A DNA stretch of 64,000 nt, from NCBI GenBank assembly GCA_019745415.1, contig JAIETF010000051.1:37084-101083 (forward strand). The letters run 5' to 3'. This DNA comes from Candidatus Obscuribacterales bacterium (GTDB lineage Bacteria > Cyanobacteriota > Vampirovibrionia > Obscuribacterales > Obscuribacteraceae). The notes beneath the pieces were generated by a model. The model had not been told where the DNA came from, made no database searches, and saw nothing but the letters and a program-made list of their open reading frames with translations. Positions 17,559 to 26,834 of the stretch are shown in pieces (positions within the stretch are counted from its first letter, which is position 1; each line of letters opens with the position of its first letter). A program made the translations under genes and the position numbers.

Positions 17559-18842
17559 TTATTTTCTAGCTTCTTCCATTTCTCTCATTATAGTTAATAC
17601 CGCTTCAGCACTATCGCCTTCGCCTTTCTCTTCAAAAATAGCACGGGCCGCTTCAAGCGATTGCCGCGCTTGAGCAAAGGCACCAAGATGAGCCAAGGCA
17701 TTACCCAAGTTAGCATGCACACGGGCGAAAGCAAGGGCATCATCTTCTTGGCGCCGCACCGCCAAAATTTCTTGATAAAGAGAGACAGCCTCAATCAAAT
17801 TATCTTTATTGTGGGTGCTGGGAACATGTTGCAGAGCGTTGGCAAGATTGAGGGTGGCACTCGACCACATCAGCTCATCTCGCTCTCGGTCAAAGACCTT
17901 GAGGGCCTCGCGCAGTGCTTGCACGGCAATAGCCGGCCTAACACGCTCAGCCTCTTCATTCATAGGCATCGACATATAAACAATGCCAAGATTCATCTGG
18001 GCAAGACCATACTGAGCCGGATGATTCTCCTTTCTAAAATAGAGCAGCGCTCTCTGATATGCGTCGATTGCTTTCAAAAGTCTCGCCCGCGAGCTGAGTG
18101 CGAAAGACTGACAAGCTATGCCTAAATCTAGAGACAAAGTAGCCTTCATCTTGACGAAAGATGTGCCATTAAGTAAAGCGTGAGCTTGCTCCAAATAATC
18201 GATAGCCTTCTCAAAGCCGGCTTGCAGCAAATAAGAAGCAGCATCATGATAAATTCGCGCTGCAAATAAAGGCGACTTAGACGCCAACTCGAATGCACGG
18301 TCGAAACTCTCAAGACTCTCCGCCAGTTCGCCTTGCCCAGCCAAGAAGTGCCCGCGCGCCACTAACAAATAAGCCGAAGCAAGAGCGCTCTCGTTTTTCA
18401 ATCTAAGTAACTGCTCGAGGCTCTGGGTACCTAAGCTGCTATATAGCCCATTCTGATAGAAAGCTACTACATCCGCCAATTTCTGCAGTAGAGGGGGCAT
18501 AATCTGCGAGTCTTGCTTCAGGGGTGCACCAGTGAGCACAAAGCTATTGTAAGCAAGCAGCCAAACTGAATATAGATCATGGTCTTGATCTTGCAGATTC
18601 TTCTCCAGATCTTCTTGCAGAGCGGCAACGGCAGAGTCGAAATCGCCTGCTAAAGCCAAGCGATAGAAGCGCAGAGCCGGATTTAAGTTACTGCTTTGAA
18701 AATACTCTTCGAAATCTTCGCCGCCCTTACCCTGAACAAGCTCTCGCAGTAACTGCAGCTCTGATTCGGGCAATTCAGGCAAGAGCAAAGCCTGCGCCGG
18801 TCCCTCTGCCAGACCCAAAAACAAGAAGCGATCTTCAAACAT
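17559..18842 (-). CDS. TPR-repeat protein of the hydrogenase cluster
   Basis: A 427-residue soluble protein built of tetratricopeptide helices. Clear units include the segments around RAFELASKSPLFAARIYHD, AIDAYQRALLYFRKENHP, ALREALKVFDRERDELMWS, AVSLYQEILAVRRQEDDAL and ARQSLEAARAIFEEKGEGD. No signal peptide. The ATG at 18842 overlaps the end of the protease gene by 8 bases. TPR proteins are recurrent neighbours of group 1h hydrogenases. It probably scaffolds assembly or links the enzyme to a partner. Confidence 0.9.
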   Translation of the reverse strand: MFEDRFLFLGLAEGPAQALLLPELPESELQLLRELVQGKGGEDFEEYFQSSNLNPALRFYRLALAGDFDSAVAALQEDLEKNLQDQDHDLYSVWLLAYNSFVLTGAPLKQDSQIMPPLLQKLADVVAFYQNGLYSSLGTQSLEQLLRLKNESALASAYLLVARGHFLAGQGELAESLESFDRAFELASKSPLFAARIYHDAASYLLQAGFEKAIDYLEQAHALLNGTSFVKMKATLSLDLGIACQSFALSSRARLLKAIDAYQRALLYFRKENHPAQYGLAQMNLGIVYMSMPMNEEAERVRPAIAVQALREALKVFDRERDELMWSSATLNLANALQHVPSTHNKDNLIEAVSLYQEILAVRRQEDDALAFARVHANLGNALAHLGAFAQARQSLEAARAIFEEKGEGDSAEAVLTIMREMEEARK

Positions 18843-19602
18843 TCGTCTCCACCACCAATGCAGCGTCTGCTTCCTGCCAGACAGCCTTGAACTTACCCTT
18901 AATCTCTCTTCCTCTGGTTACTTCATCAATAAAGACGCTTCGATCACCTTTGCTATTGCGGTGTTTCATCAGCAAACCGCCCGAAGCCTGATTGCGAATG
19001 GGCAAGAGAAAGAGCCTGGAATCGCGCATAAGCGCCACTAAACTATCACCAGGGAAATGACGCTCCGCCAAGTGCTTTGGAATAACGAGATAGCCCTTGC
19101 CGGTAAACTCGACGCAATCTTCCCCCGGCGGCGAATCATCGCTATATCTTTGTAAAAGCAGATGCGCCAACTCTTCCATAGCGGTCGCCACCGCTTCGCT
19201 CAAGGGAGCGCCCGGCTCGAACTGCGCTGCCTCAATCAAAAAGACTGTTACTTTCTTAGGATAGCGTTCTTTCAGAAGCCAGCGTCCAAAAGCAATAGCA
19301 TGGTCAAAGCGAAAGGCGTGCATATTTATGCCGGTGAGGGGCGGCGTTTCAACAGCTTCACCGGGCAATTCATAAAGCTCACCCGCCTTTCCGCCACTGC
19401 GGCAGGCATCGACCAATACAACTTCGCTGGCGCCCTCCATGGCAAAGGCCACATCCATGCCGGCGGTGCCGCCGTCGGCCAGCCGCATTCGGCTGGGAAG
19501 CCCTAGCTCAAAAAGGCGACGCACTAAAATCGGGCCAACACCATCATCACCCCGCAGCAAATTGCCGCAGCCGATTACAAGAACATCTTTCACTTTATCC
19601 AA
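18835..19602 (-). CDS. Hydrogenase maturation protease with C-terminal extension
   Basis: The first 155 residues are a HyaD/HoxM-type endopeptidase that removes the C-terminal tail of the hydrogenase large subunit after nickel insertion. Family motifs are VIGCGNLLRGDDGVGP, the DGGTAGM segment, LVDACRSGG and the late MHAFRFDH. The Glu/Asp/His nickel-sensing pattern is partly altered: the usual first Glu position reads D-D-G-V-G. Residues 160-255 are an extra domain with GKGYLVIPKHLAERHFPGD, resembling a small beta-barrel, that I cannot name. Start is TTG 19602 or GTG 19593. It is encoded directly after the large subunit it would process. Confidence 0.92.
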   Translation of the reverse strand: MDKVKDVLVIGCGNLLRGDDGVGPILVRRLFELGLPSRMRLADGGTAGMDVAFAMEGASEVVLVDACRSGGKAGELYELPGEAVETPPLTGINMHAFRFDHAIAFGRWLLKERYPKKVTVFLIEAAQFEPGAPLSEAVATAMEELAHLLLQRYSDDSPPGEDCVEFTGKGYLVIPKHLAERHFPGDSLVALMRDSRLFLLPIRNQASGGLLMKHRNSKGDRSVFIDEVTRGREIKGKFKAVWQEADAALVVETNV

Positions 19603-19606
19603 CTAA

Positions 19607-21223
19607 TCAGCGACCCATCTGTGGACCAACCTTATACCTAGCCAGTTCTTTGTTGGTCTTCTTATCGTAGCAGTGCACGGTGCAAACCAGACAAGAATCG
19701 TAGCTCCTGGCAATTACACCAATCTCGAGCGGATCATGTTGATTCTTAATTTCTGTACCAATCAAGCTATTCTCAATTGGACCGTTCTGCCCCTTTGAAT
19801 CACGAGGACCGATGTTCCAGGCGGTAGGTGTGACAACTTGATAATTGTCAATCTTGCCGTCTTTGATCGAAATCCAATCGCTGAGTGCGCCGCGAGCCGC
19901 TTCGGTAGAGCCAAAACCTTTGCCTTCGGCAAGTTCTTCCGGCTTGATATAAAACTTGTCGTGCAGATCGATCTTAGAGAGCCAGTCTTTCACCCTCAGA
20001 TAGAGCTTGGGCGCTTCATGCATACGAGCAAGCACACGCACCATGACGCTATTGCCCTTCTTCTTAATGCAATCCAAAAACAGCGGATCATAATCTTGCC
20101 AGGGGGCGGCATCCGGACGTCCCGCCATGACCTGACGAGAGAGAGGACCTGCTTCCATGGGCGAAAAACCCTTGCCCGGTATGTCGTAACGCGGCGACTT
20201 AGCCCAAGAGTACTTATCTTGTTTACGACCATCCAGGGGATCAAGCGGCTCGGTTACACCGTCAAAGGGGTGCAATAGAGCTGAGCCCTTATAGAAAGAA
20301 TGGGTATGGTCTTCTTTCACTCGGGCTTGGTCGAAATCATGGAAGTCTTTGCCGTCAAAAACACCAGACCTGGCAATCAAAGCGCTATTGCGAGAATCGA
20401 TTGTCGGTCTTTGATAGAGATGCTCGTTGAAATAAGTTCCAGTCGAAAGATAATTGGCATCCCAGGCGCCAATTTTATCGAGGCCGTTGTCCATGCAAAA
20501 CTTGATAAATAGTGCACAATCTGAATTAGCATGACTTTCAGACTCGTCCATCCAGGCTAAAACATCATCAAAACTCTTGTTCTCAAGCCAGCGCTCGACA
20601 GAACAGCCAAGCCAGATGGGCTCCAACCAGTTGGTGCGCCAGTACTCAAGCAATGAATGGGCGCGAGTCACTTCTGAAAGACCAGGCGCACACATGACGC
20701 CGCCGGGTATCATAAAGCTGGAATGGGGCCACTGCCCGCCAAAGAGGGCGTAAATTTCCACCGGCTTGGCCGAGGTTTGTACAGCCGGCTCATAGCTTGT
20801 CCCGACGAAGGGCGAGAAACGCTTCACCGCAGCCTCATAATATTTGCTCTTAGCGAAAGACTGATGCACAAAATCAATGGCAAAAAGAGCATAGAACCAG
20901 CGCGGAATACTCTGCAATGTTTCAGAGGCCTGCGCGATATTGCGAATCAAAGTAGCATTGGGCGGCACATGGGTCTTCCAAGCGGTATCAAGGGCATAGA
21001 CTGATTTATACAAATGGCTGCCGCCGCAAATGCCGCAGATGCGCGGAGTGACTATCAGACCAGCTTGCGGATCTTTCCCTTTCAAGATCAGCTCGAAGCC
21101 TCTAAACATCGCCGCTTCAGTCCAAGCATCGACGACCACACCGTCTTCGAGCATGACCTTCACATCGAGGTCTCCTTCAATTCGGCCGACGGCGCCGACA
21201 TCGAGAGTTACTTGCTGTCCCAT
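19607..21223 (-). CDS. [NiFe]-hydrogenase large subunit, group 1h type
   Basis: A 538-residue catalytic subunit that oxidises H2 at a Ni-Fe(CN)2CO centre. The N-terminal cysteine pair is in RICGICGGSH and the C-terminal pair in YDSCLVCTVH. The D-S-C-L-V-C-T-V-H form, instead of D-P-C-x-x-C, is what I know from group 1h/5 (Huc/Hhy, actinobacterial-type) enzymes. Twenty-two residues after that His form the tail expected to be cleaved by the adjacent protease. There is no export signal, so the enzyme is cytoplasmic or on the inner face of the membrane. Group 1h enzymes are oxygen-insensitive and have high affinity for H2. Confidence 0.95.
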   Translation of the reverse strand: MGQQVTLDVGAVGRIEGDLDVKVMLEDGVVVDAWTEAAMFRGFELILKGKDPQAGLIVTPRICGICGGSHLYKSVYALDTAWKTHVPPNATLIRNIAQASETLQSIPRWFYALFAIDFVHQSFAKSKYYEAAVKRFSPFVGTSYEPAVQTSAKPVEIYALFGGQWPHSSFMIPGGVMCAPGLSEVTRAHSLLEYWRTNWLEPIWLGCSVERWLENKSFDDVLAWMDESESHANSDCALFIKFCMDNGLDKIGAWDANYLSTGTYFNEHLYQRPTIDSRNSALIARSGVFDGKDFHDFDQARVKEDHTHSFYKGSALLHPFDGVTEPLDPLDGRKQDKYSWAKSPRYDIPGKGFSPMEAGPLSRQVMAGRPDAAPWQDYDPLFLDCIKKKGNSVMVRVLARMHEAPKLYLRVKDWLSKIDLHDKFYIKPEELAEGKGFGSTEAARGALSDWISIKDGKIDNYQVVTPTAWNIGPRDSKGQNGPIENSLIGTEIKNQHDPLEIGVIARSYDSCLVCTVHCYDKKTNKELARYKVGPQMGR

Positions 21224-21277
21224 GAGTCCTCCAATTTAGACTTCGAACAAATTAGTTCTTCATTCTTGCTTTGCCGA

Positions 21278-22246
21278 CTAGATTACAAACATGTCTTCCT
21301 TAGCCCATTTTGGACTAGCAGCCCGGGCCACGGCGGCATGCACCGAATAGCTAAGAGCATCGGTTCCTTCCGGCACTTCTTTCGGAATGACGCCAAAAAC
21401 TTTCTGGGTTTTGAAAACAGTACCGACTTCAAGGTCGTTATGAGGAAACTGCGGTTCGGTACAACCTATGCATGGCATACCGGCTCTTGTCTTAGATGAC
21501 TGCCGATTCCAAAGAATGCGATTGCAAGGCGAGTGAGTGAGCGGGCCGCGACAACCCTGCTCATAAAACAAACATCCTTTTCTGGTTCCTTGACCAAACT
21601 CTTCCACCGGTTCTTTCCACTCGAAATATTGAACGCGAGTGCAGCCAGTCTGGGTGAAAGTTTTGAAGAAAGTCTGCGGTCTTTGCAGATCATCAAGGGC
21701 CACATCAGCACCACGGCCGGTGGCAACCGCCACCAAAATCTGCGTCACCCAATCTGGGTGCGCCGGACAACCTGGAATATTGATCACCGGCAAACCGGCT
21801 TTTGATCTATATTCAGAACCAAGGAACCCCCCTTTGGCGCCTTTCAAATACTGCAAACCAATAGAATCAGTTGGATTGGGCTTGGTAGCAGGAATTCCAC
21901 CCCAGCAAGCGCAATCACCAATAGCCACTGTAAATTTCGCCGAGGCGGCGAAATCTGCCACCCAGTCTTTCATTGGTTTATCAAGAAAAATGTCATATCG
22001 CCCGGTGCCTTTCGGTCCTTGAATGACACTGCCTTCAAAGACGAAAATATCCGGTCCACCTGCAGCAAGAATTTTCTGCAAAGTTTCCTTAGCCTGCTCA
22101 CCCATGAGCGGAATGCAAGAGTGGTGATAAAGAATCTCGATACCAAAATCGGTGACAAGATCGACAATGGTCGGTTCTTCAGCATTCAAGAACGACTGCG
22201 TATTGCCGTTGCAGGCTCCACCGTGAAGCCAAACCAGTGTCGCCAT
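21278..22246 (-). CDS. [NiFe]-hydrogenase small subunit, group 1h type
   Basis: A 322-residue Fe-S subunit that passes electrons from the active site through three clusters. Cysteines for the clusters lie in GGACNGN (C12), HHSC, GDCACWGG, PGCPAH, then TGCTR, KGCLFYEQGC, HSPC, and GMPCIGC. The usual C-x-x-C at the proximal cluster reads C-N-G-N. Group 1h members are known to use three Cys and one Asp there, which fits. There is no Tat signal or C-terminal membrane helix, unlike uptake hydrogenases of groups 1a-1d. A GGGAGG site sits 7 bases before ATG 22246. This is the first gene of the hydrogenase operon. Confidence 0.95.
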   Translation of the reverse strand: MATLVWLHGGACNGNTQSFLNAEEPTIVDLVTDFGIEILYHHSCIPLMGEQAKETLQKILAAGGPDIFVFEGSVIQGPKGTGRYDIFLDKPMKDWVADFAASAKFTVAIGDCACWGGIPATKPNPTDSIGLQYLKGAKGGFLGSEYRSKAGLPVINIPGCPAHPDWVTQILVAVATGRGADVALDDLQRPQTFFKTFTQTGCTRVQYFEWKEPVEEFGQGTRKGCLFYEQGCRGPLTHSPCNRILWNRQSSKTRAGMPCIGCTEPQFPHNDLEVGTVFKTQKVFGVIPKEVPEGTDALSYSVHAAVARAASPKWAKEDMFVI

Positions 22247-22264
22247 TCCAAACCTCCCGCTTTT

Positions 22265-22280
22265 CTTACCTTTTGGTAAG
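22265..22280 (-). promoter_or_regulatory. Short inverted repeat in the hydrogenase leader
   Basis: CTTACC and GGTAAG flank a TTTT loop 19 bases upstream of the small-subunit start, just before its ribosome site. It could form a 6-bp hairpin in the mRNA leader or be a small operator. No function is shown. Confidence 0.3.
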
Positions 22281-22436
22281 TATCAAATCCGAGGAAACTT
22301 TCTTAGTAATGCCCTTTTTCCAGAAAAAAAACATACTACCAGCTTACTCTCTTTGCGCTCGACGAGAAGATCTTTTTGCAGCGAAATTTGGCTATAGTAG
22401 AGAAATCGCCACATAAAATTTTGAAGGAAGTAAAAG

Positions 22437-23243
22437 ATGTCGAGGTCCGATTCAACGCTCGCCTGCGTGGAAGAAAAGCTGCAAGATGCAGCGACATCGC
22501 AGAATCTCAGTCGATTGCTAGATCGACTTGACGAAGTACTAGCCTTATTGGATTTGATTGGTGAAGGACTAAAACGCGGACCAGAATATGCCGACAATAT
22601 TAATGGATTAGTCGGCAAGGTGAGAGATCTAAGCCATCAAGGCGGTCTAGAAGAACTCGCACAAACGGTTCGCAGACTAGATAGAATTTCTAGATCAAAA
22701 AGTCTGTTAATGCTGGAAGAAAAAATCTTAGATGAAAAGACAGCAGGTTCTATTTTGGAACTTCTCAGTCATTTAGATGAATTGTCAGATCTAGTGAACA
22801 TGCTTCTGCAAGCTCTCAAACGCGGACCAGAATATGCGGACAATTTGAACGGCTTACTGCAAAAGCTGCGAGCGGCAGCAACCGCTTCCGGCGACAGCAT
22901 TGAAGCTCAGATCAAGGCTATCGACCTGCCAACCTTGCGCAATACAGCTTTTCAATTGACTCAGATTATTCAGTCACCGCAAATGCAAAACCTGCTGGCA
23001 TCAGAAATTTTTGGCAAGGAAAGCGTTGAACTTGTAGATCGAGTAGCGAAAATAGCAGTGCAATCTTCTATTGAAGCCAAGCAACCGGGGAGGCGTATTG
23101 GCATTCTTGATCTGCTTAGAGCTCTAAAAGATCCCGATATTCAAACAACTTTGCGTTTTGCTCTCGGCTTTGCTAAAAAGCTCGGTCGCGAACTATCTGA
23201 AGAAGAAAGAAAAAGTATTGAAGCAAACAAGCAAGGCCAGTAA
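22437..23243 (+). CDS. DUF1641-family protein with internal duplication
   Basis: A 268-residue, strongly helical cytoplasmic protein. The C-terminal part (LDLLRALKDPDIQTTLRFALGFAKKLG, near residues 220-246) is the DUF1641 signature; that family accompanies formate dehydrogenases, flavin quinone reductases and hydrogenases. The N-terminal half carries the same phrase twice, LKRGPEYADN-I/L-NGL (residues 45-58 and 127-140), within repeats of about 82 residues. It is divergent from the hydrogenase operon and shares its 190-base upstream region, with GAAGGAAG before the ATG. A role in hydrogenase electron transfer or membrane attachment is inference from position. Confidence 0.85.
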   Translation: MSRSDSTLACVEEKLQDAATSQNLSRLLDRLDEVLALLDLIGEGLKRGPEYADNINGLVGKVRDLSHQGGLEELAQTVRRLDRISRSKSLLMLEEKILDEKTAGSILELLSHLDELSDLVNMLLQALKRGPEYADNLNGLLQKLRAAATASGDSIEAQIKAIDLPTLRNTAFQLTQIIQSPQMQNLLASEIFGKESVELVDRVAKIAVQSSIEAKQPGRRIGILDLLRALKDPDIQTTLRFALGFAKKLGRELSEEERKSIEANKQGQ

Positions 23244-23247
23244 GCAA

Positions 23248-23267
23248 TGGACGGGTCTGATCGTCCA
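23248..23267. terminator. Small hairpin between convergent genes
   Basis: TGGACG and CGTCCA are separated by 8 bases in the 34-base gap between the convergent DUF1641 gene and hypF. No clear T-tract follows, so a terminator role is only possible. Confidence 0.3.
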
Positions 23268-23277
23268 GGACAAAAGA

Positions 23278-25749
23278 TCAATAATTGAAGCTTGCCAGTG
23301 CCAGCTGCCCAAGAGACAAACCCCCATCATTTGGCGGAATAACTCGGTTGAGCAACAAAGTCAGACCTCGCCTAGACAATTCCTCGCGCAGAAAGTCAGA
23401 CAAAAGACTGTTCTGTATTACGCCACCAGAGGCGGCGACTATCTTGACTTGATGAGCCAGAGACAGCTGCTCAAGAGCATCAGCAAGAGAAGAGGCCAAA
23501 GCAAAATGGAAGGAAAGCGCGATGGCAGAAGGCTTTACGCCGTTCAGCCGATCTTCGACCAGCGATGAGAGGGCAAATTTGTAGTCAAGCGTTTCACCCT
23601 CGAAATTCAACCGATATCGGTCCAATTTTGGCCTGTCATTTTCGCAAAATTTTCTCAATTGCCCACGTGCCTGATGTTCAAGCCAGATGGCAGCTTGAGC
23701 CTCAAATTGCACTTCGCCGACAAAGCCACAGAGGGCGGCAACGGCATCAAACAGACGGCCCATCGACGAACTCTTGAATACTCTCAAGTTCTTTTCAATC
23801 ATTTTTACTGCATTTGAAAAATGTTCATCGAGCTGACAAATAGAATCGCTTAGCAGCGCACTTCTGGTCTTTTCATCCAGGCAACCAGCCAATGCTTGCT
23901 GAGGGAAGCGAGCGGCAGCATCACCGCCCGGTAAAAGTGCATAATCCAAATGGCAAACCCGCTCAAAACCTGAGCTTACCGACCCAAGAAAGATTTCTCC
24001 ACCCCAAATCGCCTCATCATCGCCAAAGCCGGTCCCGTCCATAGCCAAGCCCAAGACCAATTCATCCAGCTTATTATGCTCAGCCAAGACTGAAGCAATA
24101 TGGGCGCGATGATGCTGGATGCCAATAACCCGAGAAGCCTCGATGGTATCTCGGTAAAGAGATGATCTATAGTTGGGATGCAAATCGTATGCCACCACGA
24201 GTCCAGACTTAGGAACTTTGTACATCGAAAGAAGATCAGTAATTGTCTCTTCAAAGGCATCAAAGCAAGAAGAGTGCTCCAAGTCACCAACATACTGACT
24301 CATAAAGACATGCCCACCCACAGACAGACTGACTGCGTTCTTCAAATCGCCGCCCAGTGCCAAAATGAAGTCTTGCTCTCTAGGTAATTTAGCAACAGCA
24401 TCGGGAGCATAGCCTCGAGAGCGTCGGACCATGATCGGTTCTGCACCCACCACCGATAAAACCGAATCATCAATGCGTCTTTGAATCGGTCTTTCACCGA
24501 TCAAAAACAGATCGGCCAGTCCCAGCAAATCGGCATAAGCATCATCATCAAGATAGGCAATCGGTTCACCGGATACATTGGCGCTTGTGAAGACCATGGC
24601 GGAAGGCGCACCTGCCGCAAACAGCAAATAGTGCAAAGGCGTGTACGGCAAGAGTAAACCGATATCAAGATTGTCGGGACTGATCAATGGCAAGAAGGGA
24701 GCTAGAGGGCTATCGGTCTTTGCCGGAGAGATAACTATCGGACGAGCAACTGAAGCAAGCAATCTTTGCCCTTCATCGGCAAGAGTTGCCAGTCGCCTGG
24801 CTGAAGCGAGATCGGGCACCATGACGGCGAAGGGTTTGGCTCGTCGATACTTGCGTTGGCGCAGTGCCAAAAGTGCCTTCTCATTGCTTGCATCAAGAGC
24901 AAGATGATAACCGCCTATGCCCTTGATAGCCAAAATCAGACCATCATTGAGAGCCTGTGCGGCTCTTCTGATGGCTTCATCTCCGGTGGCGATTCTTATA
25001 TCCAGCTCTGAATCATTTGGCGGCTTTGGAGCAGTCAAAAAATAGTTCGGTCCGCACTGCCTGCAAGCGACAGGCTGGGCATGAAATCTTCTATCCAGCG
25101 GATTCTCATAACTGGCAGAACAAGCAGCACACATAGGAAAAGCGGACATCGTGGTAAAAGGACGATCGTAAGGAAGAGCCTTGATTATGGAGAAGCGAGG
25201 ACCACAGTTGGTGCAGTTCACATAAGGATAGTGAAAATAGGCATTTGTTTCGGCAAGAGAGCTTAGGTAGGAGCTTGAGAACCCGTGGGCAATACCGGTC
25301 TCTGCAATATTCTCAGCAGAACTCACTGCAAATATATCTGAAAAATTTTCCGCATAGGAATCTGGAGCTACATAGCCGTCTGCTTTGAACAAATCGCCTA
25401 AACAGTCCTGGCAAACGGCTAAATCAGGAGATATTCGCGTCGCTATATTGCCGCCCAGCTGACGACTTTCGGCGATTTCAAAAGAGCTATAGGCTCTGCT
25501 TCCAACTTCAATTTCTTGCAAAATAATTTCGTCGATTCGGGCTGCCGGCGGCAACTTCACTTTGAGATCGACAAGAAAGCAGTCAATCTCATGGGCTGGT
25601 CCCAAAAGCTCGATTTCGACACCAATGGTATCGTTTAGAACGAAGCCGGTCAGCTTATATTTTGTGGCAAGAACGTAGACAAAGGGGCGAAAACCCACAC
25701 CCTGAACTATTCCTTTCACCCTAATATTGACACAACGGGGACTTGCCAT
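23278..25749 (-). CDS. hypF: HypF, carbamoyltransferase for hydrogenase cyanide ligands
   Basis: An 823-residue enzyme that converts carbamoyl phosphate and passes the carbamoyl group to HypE. Order of domains: acylphosphatase (1-95, VQGVGFRPF), zinc-finger region (113-240), YrdC-like domain (about 260-440) and Kae1-like domain with LAMDGTGFGDD and the final IPPNDGGLSLGQ. The first zinc finger is odd: C113-x-x-C116 and C179-x-x-C182 are 62 residues apart instead of the usual 18, so about 44 residues are inserted between its halves. The later pairs (CAAC and CRQC) are normal. Last gene of the hyp operon. Confidence 0.96.
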   Translation of the reverse strand: MASPRCVNIRVKGIVQGVGFRPFVYVLATKYKLTGFVLNDTIGVEIELLGPAHEIDCFLVDLKVKLPPAARIDEIILQEIEVGSRAYSSFEIAESRQLGGNIATRISPDLAVCQDCLGDLFKADGYVAPDSYAENFSDIFAVSSAENIAETGIAHGFSSSYLSSLAETNAYFHYPYVNCTNCGPRFSIIKALPYDRPFTTMSAFPMCAACSASYENPLDRRFHAQPVACRQCGPNYFLTAPKPPNDSELDIRIATGDEAIRRAAQALNDGLILAIKGIGGYHLALDASNEKALLALRQRKYRRAKPFAVMVPDLASARRLATLADEGQRLLASVARPIVISPAKTDSPLAPFLPLISPDNLDIGLLLPYTPLHYLLFAAGAPSAMVFTSANVSGEPIAYLDDDAYADLLGLADLFLIGERPIQRRIDDSVLSVVGAEPIMVRRSRGYAPDAVAKLPREQDFILALGGDLKNAVSLSVGGHVFMSQYVGDLEHSSCFDAFEETITDLLSMYKVPKSGLVVAYDLHPNYRSSLYRDTIEASRVIGIQHHRAHIASVLAEHNKLDELVLGLAMDGTGFGDDEAIWGGEIFLGSVSSGFERVCHLDYALLPGGDAAARFPQQALAGCLDEKTRSALLSDSICQLDEHFSNAVKMIEKNLRVFKSSSMGRLFDAVAALCGFVGEVQFEAQAAIWLEHQARGQLRKFCENDRPKLDRYRLNFEGETLDYKFALSSLVEDRLNGVKPSAIALSFHFALASSLADALEQLSLAHQVKIVAASGGVIQNSLLSDFLREELSRRGLTLLLNRVIPPNDGGLSLGQLALASFNY
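23610..23621. repeat. Palindrome ACCGATATCGGT, copy 1 (inside hypF)
   Basis: A perfect 12-base palindrome within hypF. Its right flank (CCAATTTT) matches the longer palindrome at 35513-35542 and its left flank (TTCA) resembles the one at 52248-52275. Three such cores in 64 kb is far above chance. Confidence 0.6.
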
Positions 25750-25752
25750 AAG

Positions 25753-26802
25753 CTAGCAAATGCGCGGCAGCTGATCGCCGACCAACATATCGACAACCCT
25801 GCTGGCGCCATAGGGGGTGCGCACTAAAAGTCTGGGCGACTTCTTACTTTCCACCACCTCGCCGATAATACAAGCTCTAGAACCGCCCGGGGTGGATTTA
25901 AGAGCAGCAAGAGCAATATCGGCCGAGCCGGATTCAACAATCGCCAAGAACTGTCCTTCGTTAGCCACATGCAAAACATCCAGACCTAAGACTTCACAGG
26001 CGCCGCGCACCGCTCTATCCACCGGCAAAGACTCTTCTTCTAAAAGTATGCTATGTCCGCAATCACCGGCAAGCTCGTTAAGTGAGGCTGACACGCCACC
26101 GCGAGTAGGGTCTCGCATCCAACGCAGAGCTTTGGGACAGGCATCGATCAAAGCCTTAACCATCGGCCAGACTGAGCGACTATCTGATTTGATATCGGCG
26201 GCAAGATCTAGCTCGCCTCTGGCAAGAAGCACTGTTATGCCGTGGTCTCCAATGGCTCCGCTCAAAATCACCTTGTCGCCGATAGAGACAGATTCAGCCG
26301 ATAGAGGTTGCGCTTCGACAACGCCGACGCCGGCAGTGCTTACATAGAGCCCGTCTGCTTTTCCATGTTCTACCACCTTGGTATCGCCGCCGACAATCAG
26401 CACGCCGCTTTCAGCCGCCGCCCCGGCCATGGCAGCCAGCTCTTCCTGCAAAGTGGCAGTCGACAGTCCGGCTTCGATAATCAAGTTAACCAAAATATAG
26501 AGCGGACGGGCGCCCGAGACGGCGAGATCATTGACTGTGCCGTGCACCGCCAGCGAACCGATACTACCGCCGGGAAACCTGAGCGGCTTCACCACAAAGC
26601 TATCGGCAGTCATAGCCATACGACCGGCGGAGACCGAAAAGACGGCTGAGTCACTCAATTTAGCGAGCAAGTCATTATGAAAATGGGGTGCAATCAAGCC
26701 TTCAATCAGACGACGACCAGCTAAGCCACCCGAGCCGTGCGCCAATTCTATGCGCTCATCTGTGAAGCTTATGGGCAAGCTAATGGGCAAGCTCATGGAC
26801 AC
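25753..26802 (-). CDS. hypE: HypE, carbamoyl dehydratase for cyanide ligand
   Basis: A 349-residue ATP-dependent enzyme of the PurM fold that dehydrates the S-carbamoyl group on its last Cys to a thiocyanate, the source of the CN ligands. It shows ELAHGSGGLAGRRLIEG, the MTADSFVV segment, GGDTKVVEHGK and DPTRGGVSASLNE, and ends with the essential PRIC. Its stop lies 3 bases before hypF, and it follows hypD by 32 bases. Confidence 0.97.
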   Translation of the reverse strand: MSMSLPISLPISFTDERIELAHGSGGLAGRRLIEGLIAPHFHNDLLAKLSDSAVFSVSAGRMAMTADSFVVKPLRFPGGSIGSLAVHGTVNDLAVSGARPLYILVNLIIEAGLSTATLQEELAAMAGAAAESGVLIVGGDTKVVEHGKADGLYVSTAGVGVVEAQPLSAESVSIGDKVILSGAIGDHGITVLLARGELDLAADIKSDSRSVWPMVKALIDACPKALRWMRDPTRGGVSASLNELAGDCGHSILLEEESLPVDRAVRGACEVLGLDVLHVANEGQFLAIVESGSADIALAALKSTPGGSRACIIGEVVESKKSPRLLVRTPYGASRVVDMLVGDQLPRIC

Positions 26803-26834
26803 GGCTTTCCTCCGAACAGCAACAGCAAAACTCT

